From Clostridium_AD sp050717515 (GTDB lineage Bacteria; Bacillota; Clostridia; Clostridiales; Clostridiaceae), in NCBI RefSeq assembly GCF_050717515.1, contig NZ_JBOITL010000035.1:1-64000 (forward strand): 64,000 bases of DNA. The letters run 5' to 3'. A model generated the notes under the pieces. It had not been told where the DNA came from and ran no database searches. It saw nothing but the letters and a program-made list of their open reading frames with translations. The translations under genes and the position numbers were made by a program. The stretch's first letter is position 1; the number at the start of each line of letters is the position of its first letter. Below, in pieces: positions 24,713 to 33,411 of this stretch.

Positions 24713-26395
24713 TTATATTTCCATTATTATTGGTATAATCATAGGTCTTCTCTTGGTTTTTAAATATAAGAACTCTGCTAAAGCATTTCTTATACGGGAT
24801 TTTATTACTGCCCACTCTTTAATTTTGTTATCTAAACACTGCTCTAATTCACTTCGCACAATGCCCCTTGCCTCACTAATAAGTTCATTAGAATCTTTCA
24901 TATATACAAATCCTCTAGTTATTATATCTGGTCCTGATAGTATACTATAAGTTTCTCTTTCTAAAGTAACTACAACAGTAAGAATACCCTCTTCAGCTAG
25001 GTGTTTTCTATCTCTAAGTACAATATTCCCAACGTCCCCTACACCAAGTCCATCAACCATTATGGCTCCAGTTTGAACTCTTCCTGCTAGGGTACATTCA
25101 TTTTGGGATACCTCTAATGTCTGTCCCGTTTCTCCAATAAAAATATTTTCAGGCTCCATTCCCATATTTTCTGCCAATTGCGCATGTTGCTTTAAGTGTC
25201 TATATTCACCATGTACTGGCATAAAATATTTAGGCCGAATCAAGCTATGCAATAATTTTAATTCCTCTTGACAGGCATGCCCAGATACGTGAATATCTTC
25301 TGTAGTATTATATATTACATTAGCTCCCTTTTTAAACAATTCATTTATAACATTGTATATAGATTCTTCGTTTCCAGGGATGGGAGACGCTGATAAAATA
25401 ATTAAATCACCATTTTGTATTTGAATACTTCTATGATTCGAGAATGCCATCCTTGTTAATGCAGCAAGCGGTTCGCCTTGACTACCAGTGGTTATTATTG
25501 TTACCTTATCATCAGCATAATTATTAAGTTCTGCCACAGTAATTATAGATTCTTCCGGAATATGTAAATATCCTAAATTCATAGCTACCTCAGAGATTCT
25601 CTCCATACTTCTTCCACTGAAGGCCACTTTTCTTCCATTCAAAATTGAAGCATTGGCAATTAGTTGTATTCTATGGATATTTGATGCGAAGGAAGCTACT
25701 ATTATTCGCCCCTTTACATTGTAAAATAGTTTATTTAAATTTTCTCCAACTACCTTCTCAGATATATTAAATCCAGTTCTCTCTACGTTAGTGCTATCAG
25801 CCATTAATAGTAATACACCTTGACCACCTAATTTTGCAAATCTCTCTAAATCTATAATTTTTCCATCAATTGGGGTATAATCTATCTTAAAATCTCCTGT
25901 CTCTATAATTCTGCCAATAGGTGTATGTATACAAATTGCAGAGGCATCGGCTATACTATGGTTAACTCTTATAAACTCTACACTAAGTTTATCTAATTTT
26001 ATGATATCCCCCGCTTTTACTACATTCAGTGTACAACCTGCGAGTATTCCATGTTCTTGCAGTTTACCTTCTACAATCCCGAGTGTTAGTTGTGTTCCGT
26101 ATACTGGAACATTAATTTGCTTTAAAATATAGGGCAATGCCCCTATGTGATCTTCATGACCGTGGGTTAGGAAAATCCCTTTCACCTTATCTCTGTTCTC
26201 TAAAAGATATGTTACATCTGGAATAACTAAATCCACCCCATACATATCTACATCCGGAAAAGAAATCCCACAATCTATAACGACAATCTCTTCTTTGTAT
26301 TCTATTACAGTAATGTTTTTCCCAATTTCTCCAAGTCCACCTAGTGGAATAATTTTAATTTTGTTTTTAACTTTCTTTTTATAATTATTATTCAA
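24713..26395 (-). CDS. rnj: Ribonuclease J, copy 2
   Basis: A 560-aa paralogue of copy 1, colinear over its whole length with a short gap near the N-terminus. The metal motifs THGHEDHIGALP and TGDFKID are intact; the residue before TGDFK is Glu here where copy 1 has His, and NHSIADAS replaces SHSIADAC. Start codon TTG, with GGGAGG about 7 nt upstream. It follows the small HTH gene by 12 nt, so both are on one transcript. Two J-type RNases can form a heteromer in Bacillus (J1/J2); here the pair looks like a recent duplication instead. Confidence 0.95.
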   Translation of the reverse strand: MNNNYKKKVKNKIKIIPLGGLGEIGKNITVIEYKEEIVVIDCGISFPDVDMYGVDLVIPDVTYLLENRDKVKGIFLTHGHEDHIGALPYILKQINVPVYGTQLTLGIVEGKLQEHGILAGCTLNVVKAGDIIKLDKLSVEFIRVNHSIADASAICIHTPIGRIIETGDFKIDYTPIDGKIIDLERFAKLGGQGVLLLMADSTNVERTGFNISEKVVGENLNKLFYNVKGRIIVASFASNIHRIQLIANASILNGRKVAFSGRSMERISEVAMNLGYLHIPEESIITVAELNNYADDKVTIITTGSQGEPLAALTRMAFSNHRSIQIQNGDLIILSASPIPGNEESIYNVINELFKKGANVIYNTTEDIHVSGHACQEELKLLHSLIRPKYFMPVHGEYRHLKQHAQLAENMGMEPENIFIGETGQTLEVSQNECTLAGRVQTGAIMVDGLGVGDVGNIVLRDRKHLAEEGILTVVVTLERETYSILSGPDIITRGFVYMKDSNELISEARGIVRSELEQCLDNKIKEWAVIKSRIRNALAEFLYLKTKRRPMIIPIIMEI

Positions 26396-26407
26396 AATTT
26401 GCCTCCC

Positions 26408-26605
26408 TTATATTCGCTCGCCTTGCTTTAATTTTTCCATTAATTCGTATAAATCACTTTTCTTTACTCTCCAATTGCGTCCAATTTTAAAAGCTGGTAT
26501 TTTACCATCTTTCACCAATTTATAACAAGTTACTTCACTAATTTTAAAATATGTTGCAACTTCACTTACTGTCATAATTTCATCGTCTTTATTATTTTCG
26601 CTCAT
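26408..26605 (-). CDS. Excisionase-type helix-turn-helix protein
   Basis: A 65-aa winged HTH protein of the MerR/excisionase-like family. Visible pattern: MTVSEVATYFKISEVTCYKL (helix-turn-helix) and the wing GKIPAFKIGRNWRVKKSDL, covering nearly the whole protein. The start at MSENN is chosen because AAAGGAA is 7 nt upstream; an earlier ATG lacks a site. Placed directly before RNase J copy 2, it could autoregulate this operon. No integrase or phage gene is near, so the excisionase name reflects fold only. Confidence 0.85.
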   Translation of the reverse strand: MSENNKDDEIMTVSEVATYFKISEVTCYKLVKDGKIPAFKIGRNWRVKKSDLYELMEKLKQGERI

Positions 26606-26760
26606 TTTTTTTCCTTTCTTAGAAGTATTTTTTTGCAAACCTATATTTCAAAGTGCTGAATGTTAGGTAAACATCAGACTCTTTATTTAACTATGCACTC
26701 CATAATACTTTATTGACCAAATAGCTGCCTAAAATAATATATAAATTAAACAAATCTATA
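26606..26760 (-). repeat. Upstream region duplicated with RNase J, copy 2
   Basis: Matches the region at 22371-22500 in order and spacing of several 12-18-bp blocks (TTTCCTTTCTTA, AACCTATATTTCAAAGTG, ACTCTTTATTTAACTA). It marks the outer limit of the RNase J duplication. Confidence 0.6.
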
Positions 26761-26958
26761 ATTATACTAGCCTTGTTTAATTATAGCATATTATACTCAT
26801 TTATATTTGATTTAGCGTAATTAGGAAATTCTTCATTAGCATTTTATTGATAAATAACTATTCACACCATTAATATTAATGCTTGATCTTTAGTTGTTAA
26901 GAAGGATGGTGAATAAGCTAAATCAAGATGAAATAATTTTTTTCTCCCCCTCCAAATT

Positions 26959-26997
26959 AAAATACCAACAAATCCATAGTGGATTTGTTGGTATTTT
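26959..26997 (-). terminator. Terminator of the ars operon
   Basis: An 18-bp perfect stem (26959-26976 with 26980-26997), 8 nt after the arsA stop codon. Confidence 0.85.
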
Positions 26998-27005
26998 ATA
27001 AATTC

Positions 27006-28748
27006 TTACACTAATAACTCATTTAACTTATCACCCTTAATTTCATCAGGACTCCAAGGTATTACAGCAAATTTACCCTTTGCGTGTACATCGACCTTGT
27101 TAATCCATTCAATTTCACTGCTTGCCTTCGCAGACAACAATTTATTGGTAGTACCTGTGGCCTGCAGTGATGAATTAATAACCCACCACTTTGTGGCAAT
27201 TTTAGCACGTACTAAATCTTCTTCAAGACGCATTGCTTCATATACAGGTGTTGCTTCAGGAAGAGTTACAATGATGACTTCAGTTTCGGAAGCATTACGG
27301 AGCCTTGGCAACAGTTTTTTCACAGATTCTGGGATATCTCCCTGTGAACGCTTAATTTCCTGGTTATAGCTTTGGGTGGAATCAAGTAGCAAGAGAGTAT
27401 GCCCTGTGGGCGCTGTGTCCACTACAACAATTTGATCTTCCGCCTTATCTACTATTTGTGCAAAGGCTCTAAACACCGCAATCTCCTGTGTACATGGAGA
27501 GCGAAGGTCCTCCTCTACATAGGCAATATCATCATCTGCCATAGTTTCTCTTGCCCTTAAAAGCACTTCCTGCTTATATTTTTCAAGCTCAACCTGCTCA
27601 TCAATGTGACTCATAGTTATGTTACTACTTTCATTAATAACAAATTTAAGATGAGCCGCAGGGTCAGTTGTTGTAAGATGTACCTTTTTGCCCTTTGCAG
27701 ATAGTCCTAGTGCAATAGCCGCTGCAATTGTAGTTTTACCTACACCGCCCTTACCCATAGTGAAGATTACCTTTTTATTGCTTTTGTATAAGTCCTCAAT
27801 AACATCTTTTAGCTGTGGTATTGTTTCAGCGTTAATCTTTTCACTACTGATACTGTAATTATCTTTGGTAAGTAATGCACGCACATTTTCCATACCAGTT
27901 ATATTGTAAGCTCTGAGCGGTACCATATAAGTTGTAATGCCTTGTAGACCCTCTGGCATTTCTTTAAGTGATTTTTGTTGTTTTTGATAAAGACTTTCAG
28001 ATACACCATCATCATAAGAAGTTAGTACTCCATTTATTATTATGGTTTGATTGTTTACTCCAATTTCTGAAAGTTCTTTTGATGCTCTTTCTGCTTCTTT
28101 AAGAGGTGTCATTTCTGGGCGAGAAATAAGCATAAGCGTTGTTAAAACTCCATCACTCAAAGTTTCTACTGCCTTTTTATATACTTCTCTTTTACTCTCC
28201 AGACCAGAAAGTTGCCCTAAACAAGATGCCCCATGCGTGTTTTCGCTAATAAAATTACTCCAAGCTGATGGTAATTGAAGCATTCTAAGTGTATGACCAG
28301 TAGGTGCAGTATCAAATATAATATGGTCATATTCTTCCTGCAATTTCTCATCCGTTATAAACTTTGAAAATTCATTGAAAGCTGCAATCTCAACGGTACA
28401 AGAACCTGAAAGCTGTTCTTCCATATTATTAAGCACTGCATCAGGTAATTTCCCACGGTAAGGAGCAATAACACTCTCTCTGTGTTCTGCCGCCGCTTTT
28501 ATTGGGTCAAGATTAGCAACAACTAGATTTGGCACTTCCTTTATGTGGGTACCCTTATTGGTAAGCTCAGTGTTAAAAACGTCCTGTAAATTTGATGCAG
28601 GATCTGTACTTATAAGAAGCACTTTTTTTCCTCTATCAGCAAGGTTAACTGCTGTAGCACAAGCCGTTGAAGTTTTGCCTACTCCGCCCTTACCTGTGTA
28701 AAATAAATATTTTGTAAGTTTAATATTTTGTGGGTTGAAAATTTCCAT
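27006..28748 (-). CDS. arsA: Arsenite efflux pump ATPase ArsA
   Basis: A 580-aa two-domain ATPase that energises arsenite export through the membrane carrier. Each half has a deviant P-loop: GKGGVGKTSTA (about residue 19) and GKGGVGKTTIA (about 333). DTAPTGHT signature sequences follow in both halves, and the three arsenite-binding cysteines have counterparts in GSCTVE, GASCLG and SPCTQE. GGAGGT lies before the ATG. Last gene of the operon, separated from arsD by a hairpin. Confidence 0.96.
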   Translation of the reverse strand: MEIFNPQNIKLTKYLFYTGKGGVGKTSTACATAVNLADRGKKVLLISTDPASNLQDVFNTELTNKGTHIKEVPNLVVANLDPIKAAAEHRESVIAPYRGKLPDAVLNNMEEQLSGSCTVEIAAFNEFSKFITDEKLQEEYDHIIFDTAPTGHTLRMLQLPSAWSNFISENTHGASCLGQLSGLESKREVYKKAVETLSDGVLTTLMLISRPEMTPLKEAERASKELSEIGVNNQTIIINGVLTSYDDGVSESLYQKQQKSLKEMPEGLQGITTYMVPLRAYNITGMENVRALLTKDNYSISSEKINAETIPQLKDVIEDLYKSNKKVIFTMGKGGVGKTTIAAAIALGLSAKGKKVHLTTTDPAAHLKFVINESSNITMSHIDEQVELEKYKQEVLLRARETMADDDIAYVEEDLRSPCTQEIAVFRAFAQIVDKAEDQIVVVDTAPTGHTLLLLDSTQSYNQEIKRSQGDIPESVKKLLPRLRNASETEVIIVTLPEATPVYEAMRLEEDLVRAKIATKWWVINSSLQATGTTNKLLSAKASSEIEWINKVDVHAKGKFAVIPWSPDEIKGDKLNELLV

Positions 28749-28780
28749 GTTTAATTACCTCCAGTTTCATCATTAATTTA

Positions 28781-28819
28781 AAATACCAAACCACTCCTTA
28801 TTGGATTGGTTTGGTATTT
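28781..28819 (-). terminator. Intercistronic hairpin between arsD and arsA
   Basis: A 13-bp perfect stem AAATACCAAACCA / TGGTTTGGTATTT. It could attenuate arsA or protect the arsD 3' end; it lacks a strong T tract. Confidence 0.5.
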
Positions 28820-28844
28820 GCTTAATTTTCAATTTTCATAAACT

Positions 28845-29240
28845 TTAACAGCATTTACCGCCGTCGCAGCCACATCCTCCTGATTTAGGAGCAGCTTTTA
28901 TTTTAAAACCCTTAGGTTTTTCGCCTAAAAAACTCATTGGAATATCCAAAAATTTCACTAATTCTTCATTTGTTGGATATCTTCCTACTAATACAATTTC
29001 ACCCTCTAAGATGGTAACTGGTAGATCATCAATACCTTTTTCGTTTATAAAATTATTCACTACTTTATTATCTACAAACTCCTGTGGTGAACTTGAGAGG
29101 TTAAATCTCTGCACCTCAACTCCATTCTTTTTTAATGCACTAAGAACAGTTGAAACCCTAAGAAGTTCAGGATCGACCCCTACTCCACAAAGTCCTGTGG
29201 AACAACACATTGCAGCTTCAAATATTTGCATTTTTTTCAT
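28845..29240 (-). CDS. arsD: Arsenical metallochaperone ArsD
   Basis: A 131-aa chaperone passing As(III) to ArsA and a weak repressor in studied systems. The metal site MCCSTGLCG (Cys 12, 13 and 18 type) and a C-terminal Cys-rich tail (GGCGCDGGKCC) are visible. The start at MKKMQIF is preferred over an upstream codon because GGAGAG is 7 nt before it. Gene order arsD-arsA after the permease is typical of the enhanced ArsB/Acr3 pump. Confidence 0.95.
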   Translation of the reverse strand: MKKMQIFEAAMCCSTGLCGVGVDPELLRVSTVLSALKKNGVEVQRFNLSSSPQEFVDNKVVNNFINEKGIDDLPVTILEGEIVLVGRYPTNEELVKFLDIPMSFLGEKPKGFKIKAAPKSGGCGCDGGKCC

Positions 29241-29313
29241 TATTAATCTCTCCAATCATTTTTTATTACTTTAATACTTTTAGCATTTTAAATATATTTA
29301 ATACCCTTAATTA

Positions 29314-30378
29314 TTATTTGTTATAAGTTACTCGCTGTGGAAACCAATCACTAGTTTTGTTTGCTATTTTTACAAGTATAAGCATTACTGGTACTTCAGT
29401 TAATACCCCTACAACTGTAGCAAGCGCTGCTGGAGAATCCATACCGAACAGAGCAATGGCAACGGCAACTGATAATTCAAAAAAGTTTGATGCTCCAATC
29501 ATTCCAGCAGGTGCTGCAATATCATGTGTTAGTTTTAGCTTTCTACCTGCTAAATAAGCAATAAAGAAAATCAAAAATGTTTGAATAGTTAGTGGTACAG
29601 CAATAAGTAAAATGTGCAGTGGATTGTTTATTATAGTTTCACCTTGGAATGAGAATAACAATACCAACATAAGTAGTAATCCAACAGTAGTTGCATTATC
29701 AAACTTGTGTAGGAAGGTTTTTTCAAAGTACTCTGTACCTCTTTTCTTCGTCATCATAACTCTGGTCAAAACTCCGAAAATTAGAGGAATAACAACAAAT
29801 AAAACCACTGATAAAATAAGTGTACTCCAGGGAACAGCAATGTTACTAACGCCTAATAATAGTTTCACTATAGGTATAAATGCAACCAGTATTATTAAAT
29901 CATTAGTGGCTACTTGCACAACTGTATAGGCTGGATTACCTTTTGTAAGGGAACTCCAAACAAATACCATAGCAGTACAAGGAGCCGCTCCTAGCAATAT
30001 TGTTCCTGCAAGATATTGAGTAGCTAGCTCAGGTGCGATAAATGCTTTAAATACAACAAAAAAGAAAAATGAAGATATTGCATACATAGTAAATGGTTTT
30101 ATAAGCCAATTTGTTATCCATGTTATATATAAACCCTTTGGCTCCTTCCTAACATTTTTAATGCTTTGGAAGTCTACCTTCATCATCATTGGATAAATCA
30201 TTACCCAAATAAGTATAGCTGTTGGGATGGAAACCTTAGCATATTCAAACTGATTTAGGAATTCTGGAATCCTCGGAATAAACTTGCCAATAAGCACACC
30301 TACTACCATACAAGTTGCCACCCAAACTGTTAAATACCTTTGGAAAAATCCCATATCCGATTTTTTAACTTCACTCAT
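29314..30378 (-). CDS. acr3: Arsenite efflux permease Acr3
   Basis: A 354-aa ten-helix carrier of the Acr3 (BART superfamily) type, not the unrelated ArsB type. The conserved cysteine segment GAAPCTAMVFVWSSLTKG required for As(III) transport is present near residue 130. Expected to export As(III), here with ArsA as ATPase. AAGGGGTGA precedes the ATG. Confidence 0.95.
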   Translation of the reverse strand: MSEVKKSDMGFFQRYLTVWVATCMVVGVLIGKFIPRIPEFLNQFEYAKVSIPTAILIWVMIYPMMMKVDFQSIKNVRKEPKGLYITWITNWLIKPFTMYAISSFFFFVVFKAFIAPELATQYLAGTILLGAAPCTAMVFVWSSLTKGNPAYTVVQVATNDLIILVAFIPIVKLLLGVSNIAVPWSTLILSVVLFVVIPLIFGVLTRVMMTKKRGTEYFEKTFLHKFDNATTVGLLLMLVLLFSFQGETIINNPLHILLIAVPLTIQTFLIFFIAYLAGRKLKLTHDIAAPAGMIGASNFFELSVAVAIALFGMDSPAALATVVGVLTEVPVMLILVKIANKTSDWFPQRVTYNK

Positions 30379-30430
30379 AATTAATCACCCCTTAATTTCA
30401 CAATAATCTTATATTTACATTGCCGATAAA

Positions 30431-30775
30431 TTATGTTTCTATTTTGTTATTACATAAATCTTGAAGTTTACATTTACACAATCTTTCGCAATCGTTGTTA
30501 TAACCAGGTAATTGTTTCAATTCTTTTGTTAAATAAGCAAACAAATCAGGGTTTTTTTCTATAAAAGTATTATCTATTTTGTAATATACCCACTGTGCTT
30601 TTTTGTATCCCTCAAGTATTCCACACTTTTTAAGCGCCGTTAAATGCCTAGAAACATTTGATTGAGTCATGTTTAGACACTGCTCAATTTCACATACACA
30701 CATTTCGCCTTCCATAAGAAGTGACAATATGCGAAGTCTGTTTTCTTCTGCTAATGCTTTGAATATATCAACCAC
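30431..30775 (-). CDS. arsR: ArsR-family arsenite-responsive repressor (proximal)
   Basis: A 114-aa winged-helix repressor. The As(III)-binding pair is in EMCVCEIEQC, at the start of the recognition region TQSNVSRHLTALK. The C-terminus is unusually Cys-rich (CERLCKCKLQDLC), offering a possible second metal site. The GTG at 30775 is the better start, because the GTG three codons upstream lies inside the AGGAGGTG ribosome-binding site. It controls acr3-arsD-arsA downstream by position. Confidence 0.92.
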   Translation of the reverse strand: MVDIFKALAEENRLRILSLLMEGEMCVCEIEQCLNMTQSNVSRHLTALKKCGILEGYKKAQWVYYKIDNTFIEKNPDLFAYLTKELKQLPGYNNDCERLCKCKLQDLCNNKIET

Positions 30776-30915
30776 TATTTTCACCTCCTATAGCATTTTT
30801 ATATACTCATGTACTCATATACTATTCTTTTAGAACATATTTGTTACTATATTTCCTCAACTATTGTTAGTTTCTTTTAAACAATTATCGGTTAATAATT
30901 GATAGATAAGTAACC

Positions 30916-31344
30916 CTACCACACCACTTCTCCACTTAAATCAATTTCATTATTTTCAATTCTTTTCTTTAAATCTTTTATTTTTTCTTCGATTATCCTT
31001 GCTGTCTTTATAAATTCGGTATCAGATTTTCCAGTAGGGTCATCTAGTCCCCAATCTTCTTCATGCCTGTGAGCCATTATTGGACAAACTACGTTACATC
31101 CCATTTTTATTACAACATCAGCATCTGGTATATCATCAATTAATTTGGATGTGTGAGTTTCATTCATGTCTATTTTATATAAATCCTTTACTATTCTCAC
31201 CGCATCTTGGTTAATTTGAGGCTTTACTTGCGTACCTGCCGAATAAGATTCAAACACCTCTGAGCCAAACATCACTCCCAGTGCTTCTGCTATCTGTGAC
31301 CTACAAGAATTGTGAACACATATAAATGCTACCTTTGGCTTCAT
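30916..31344 (-). CDS. arsC: Arsenate reductase, low-molecular-weight phosphatase type
   Basis: A 142-aa enzyme reducing As(V) to As(III) for export. The P-loop CVHNSCRSQ is at residues 9-17, and two redox cysteines follow in MGCNVVCP (spacing four, closer than in the staphylococcal enzyme), with the DDPTG Asp loop. This class uses a thioredoxin system, supplied perhaps by the neighbouring CcdA/thioredoxin pair. The ATG at 31344 has AGGAGG 8 nt upstream. Confidence 0.92.
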   Translation of the reverse strand: MKPKVAFICVHNSCRSQIAEALGVMFGSEVFESYSAGTQVKPQINQDAVRIVKDLYKIDMNETHTSKLIDDIPDADVVIKMGCNVVCPIMAHRHEEDWGLDDPTGKSDTEFIKTARIIEEKIKDLKKRIENNEIDLSGEVVW

Positions 31345-31462
31345 AAAATAATCCTCCTTTTTGTTATATATAATAGTTTTAACTTTAAAATACATTTTGA
31401 ATATTCGTATATTCGCTTATACTCATATTGTAATATTAACTACCTATTTTGTCAACAGTTTA

Positions 31463-32155
31463 TTAAAATCCTAAATAAAACATATAAAGTCCAATAACCA
31501 TAATGACGCTACCCATAAGATATTTTAACACTTTACTAAAGCTGCCATATTTATTACTTGAAGTAATCTTTGTTACAAAAGCTATTGATGTTCCCGCTAC
31601 TATAACTAGAAAGCTGTGACCTATAGAATATAGCAGTAAAAGCAATAACCCTCTTGCGATATTACCTTCCTTTGCTACTATTGAAAGTAATACCACAAGC
31701 ACTGGCGTTGCACAGGGTGATGAAAATATTCCTCCTAGCACTCCTGCCACAAAAGCCCCTATATAACCTTTTTTTGGTTTTTTATTCCCTAAAGAGGTTG
31801 ATGGTATAAAATTATATACCTCCAATACTTGAAGTGCCATAAGTACCATCAAAACACCTAGTGCAATATACCATAAAGAGCTTGATGTTCCCATAAGTTT
31901 TCCTAGAATAGACGCCATGGTGCCGAGAATGGTGAATGTAACCGCCATGCCACTAGCAAAAACAAGCGATAATTTAAATGCTCTTTTTGTATCATTGTTT
32001 CCAGACCCTCCAACATAACCAATTACAAGTGGCACACTTGTAAGCGCGCAGGGAGTAACCGAGGTTAAAACCCCTGCAAGTAGTGCAATAAAAGGCGCAA
32101 GCCAAAAACTATCAGATATAAGCTTTGATAATATATCTAGCCATTCATTAATCAT
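31463..32155 (-). CDS. CcdA/DsbD-like transmembrane thiol-electron carrier
   Basis: A 230-aa six-helix protein of the cytochrome c biogenesis CcdA/DsbD-beta family. The two membrane cysteines that shuttle electrons are in SVTPCALTSVP and SSPCATPVLV. It moves reducing power from cytosolic thioredoxin across the membrane. Its ATG overlaps the stop codon of the membrane-anchored thioredoxin gene (ATGA), so the two are one functional unit. No cytochrome c genes are near, so a role in thiol reduction linked to arsenic is inferred. Confidence 0.9.
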   Translation of the reverse strand: MINEWLDILSKLISDSFWLAPFIALLAGVLTSVTPCALTSVPLVIGYVGGSGNNDTKRAFKLSLVFASGMAVTFTILGTMASILGKLMGTSSSLWYIALGVLMVLMALQVLEVYNFIPSTSLGNKKPKKGYIGAFVAGVLGGIFSSPCATPVLVVLLSIVAKEGNIARGLLLLLLYSIGHSFLVIVAGTSIAFVTKITSSNKYGSFSKVLKYLMGSVIMVIGLYMFYLGF

Positions 32156-32688
32156 TCCACACCCATCTCCTTAAATACAGCAAGGATTTCTTCCTTAGTC
32201 ATTCCACCCTCATGAGTAGTAAATACATGCTTTTTTGTATCTTTCGAAGAATAGATTTTCATTTTTGAAGCTTCTGGATCTTTAGGGGTATAAGGCTTTC
32301 CTTCCTTATCTAAAAAAACTTGTGTTGGAATTAAGTTGATAGGATAACCCTGCGCTAAACTTTGATACTTCCACACATCAACAAACTTTATAATTACTTT
32401 TCCACGAAGCTCCTGGTTAAGCTCCTTTAGGACAGGAGCCATTTCCTTACAAGGTATACAGGAATCAGCACCAAAATCAATCATAATGGGTATGCCATAG
32501 GATTTAAGTTTTTCAATGTCTAAGCTATCCGTTACATGTAGAGCAAAAGCAGGGTTATCATCTTTAACAATTGGTGTTTTATTAGAGTTTTTCAAATACC
32601 ATATTACACCTATTGCCACAACTATAAGTACAGGTATCATTATTTTAAACACATTTTTGGAGAACTTTACACTCTTTCTTTCATCCAT
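32152..32688 (-). CDS. Membrane-anchored thioredoxin-family protein
   Basis: A 178-aa protein with an N-terminal membrane helix (about 13-29) and an extracytoplasmic thioredoxin fold. The active site is CIPC within GADSCIPCKEM (about residue 77). It likely receives electrons from the coupled CcdA-like protein. AAGGAG precedes the ATG by about 8 nt. A 390-bp gap with hairpins separates it from the upstream thioredoxin-like gene, so it may have its own promoter. Confidence 0.9.
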   Translation of the reverse strand: MDERKSVKFSKNVFKIMIPVLIVVAIGVIWYLKNSNKTPIVKDDNPAFALHVTDSLDIEKLKSYGIPIMIDFGADSCIPCKEMAPVLKELNQELRGKVIIKFVDVWKYQSLAQGYPINLIPTQVFLDKEGKPYTPKDPEASKMKIYSSKDTKKHVFTTHEGGMTKEEILAVFKEMGVE

Positions 32689-32976
32689 TAACTTTACTCC
32701 TTATAAGTATTTATTTTCCACAATTCCATCTCACATTTATATCAATCTATGTATCCTATTATGTATTTATACATAGATTTTTGACAATGTATAAATACAT
32801 AAATTTTAAATTTATTACTAAGTTGTGACCAAATATTCCCTTGTTTATATACTCTTCATGTATAAACACGTTATAAAAGAAAAAAGCACACACATACTTG
32901 TCAATTATACTAACAACATTTGTTGCCTCTTGATTATATATTTCTATATCAAAATATTACGATGTATTTTATATAT
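32689..32976. other. Intergenic region upstream of the thioredoxin/CcdA pair
   Basis: AT-rich, no gene. It contains an inverted repeat pair (ATGTATTTATACAT near 32761 and ATGTATAAATACAT near 32788) that could be an ArsR-type operator of the thioredoxin-ccdA-arsC genes. Confidence 0.35.
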
Positions 32977-32978
32977 AA

Positions 32979-33006
32979 TAAGGCCCTATAATTAGGACCT
33001 TATTAC
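32979..33006 (-). terminator. Hairpin after the 18-bp repeats
   Basis: AATAAGGCCCT pairs with AGGACCTTATT with one mismatch; on the minus strand it follows the small redox protein gene and the 18-bp repeats. Confidence 0.5.
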
Positions 33007-33008
33007 TA

Positions 33009-33080
33009 AGCTACTCAAGTAGCTTAATCTACTAAAGTAGCTTAATCTACTAAAGTAGCTTGATCTACTTTAGTGGTCTA
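33009..33080. repeat. Four tandem 18-bp palindromic units
   Basis: Units at 33009, 33027, 33045 and 33063, each exactly 18 bp and each self-complementary (for example AATCTACTAAAGTAGCTT). Units 2 and 3 are identical; units 1 and 4 diverge. The array ends one base before the stop codon of the redox protein gene. Confidence 0.85.
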
Positions 33081-33081
33081 A

Positions 33082-33309
33082 TTATAAATATTTCTTAATT
33101 TCCTCAGCTGATGGTACTCTTCCCATTATCTTCACTTTTTCATCAACTACAAGAGCTGGGGTTTTCATAACTCCATAAGCCATTATTTTTTTAAAGTCTT
33201 CAACCTTTTCTATAGTTGCCTCGATGCCTAACTCCTCTATTGCCTTTCTTGTGTTTTCCTCTAATTTCTTGCAACTTGAACATCCTGAACCTAAAACTTT
33301 AATTATCAT
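33082..33309 (-). CDS. Small thioredoxin-like redox-active disulfide protein
   Basis: A 75-aa glutaredoxin-fold protein of the TM0996/MTH895 type. Active site CSSC within GSGCSSCKKLEENT near residue 10, and the cis-proline segment KTPALVVDEK. It is commonly found beside DUF318 permeases and ArsR regulators. AGGGAGGAT lies before the ATG. It follows the permease gene and is presumably co-transcribed with it. Confidence 0.9.
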   Translation of the reverse strand: MIIKVLGSGCSSCKKLEENTRKAIEELGIEATIEKVEDFKKIMAYGVMKTPALVVDEKVKIMGRVPSAEEIKKYL

Positions 33310-33329
33310 AATTAATCCTCCCTTTGGTA

Positions 33330-33352
33330 GATAACAACTATGAATTGTTATC
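33330..33352. repeat. Dispersed GATAACAA hairpin, copy 2
   Basis: GATAACAA / TTGTTATC with 7-nt loop, followed by CCCC as at 63886. Lies between the permease and redox genes. Confidence 0.5.
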
Positions 33353-33411
33353 CCCCTAAATTTATATTACTGTGCGAATGTAGAGCACAATTTTATTATA
33401 TTCCTCTAATA

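Noticed and set aside
26408..26605. Prophage excisionase
   Set aside because: No integrase, phage genes or attachment repeats nearby; it is coupled to RNase J and more likely a small regulator.
33009..33080. CRISPR-like array
   Set aside because: Units are contiguous with no spacers, only four copies, and no cas genes are near.
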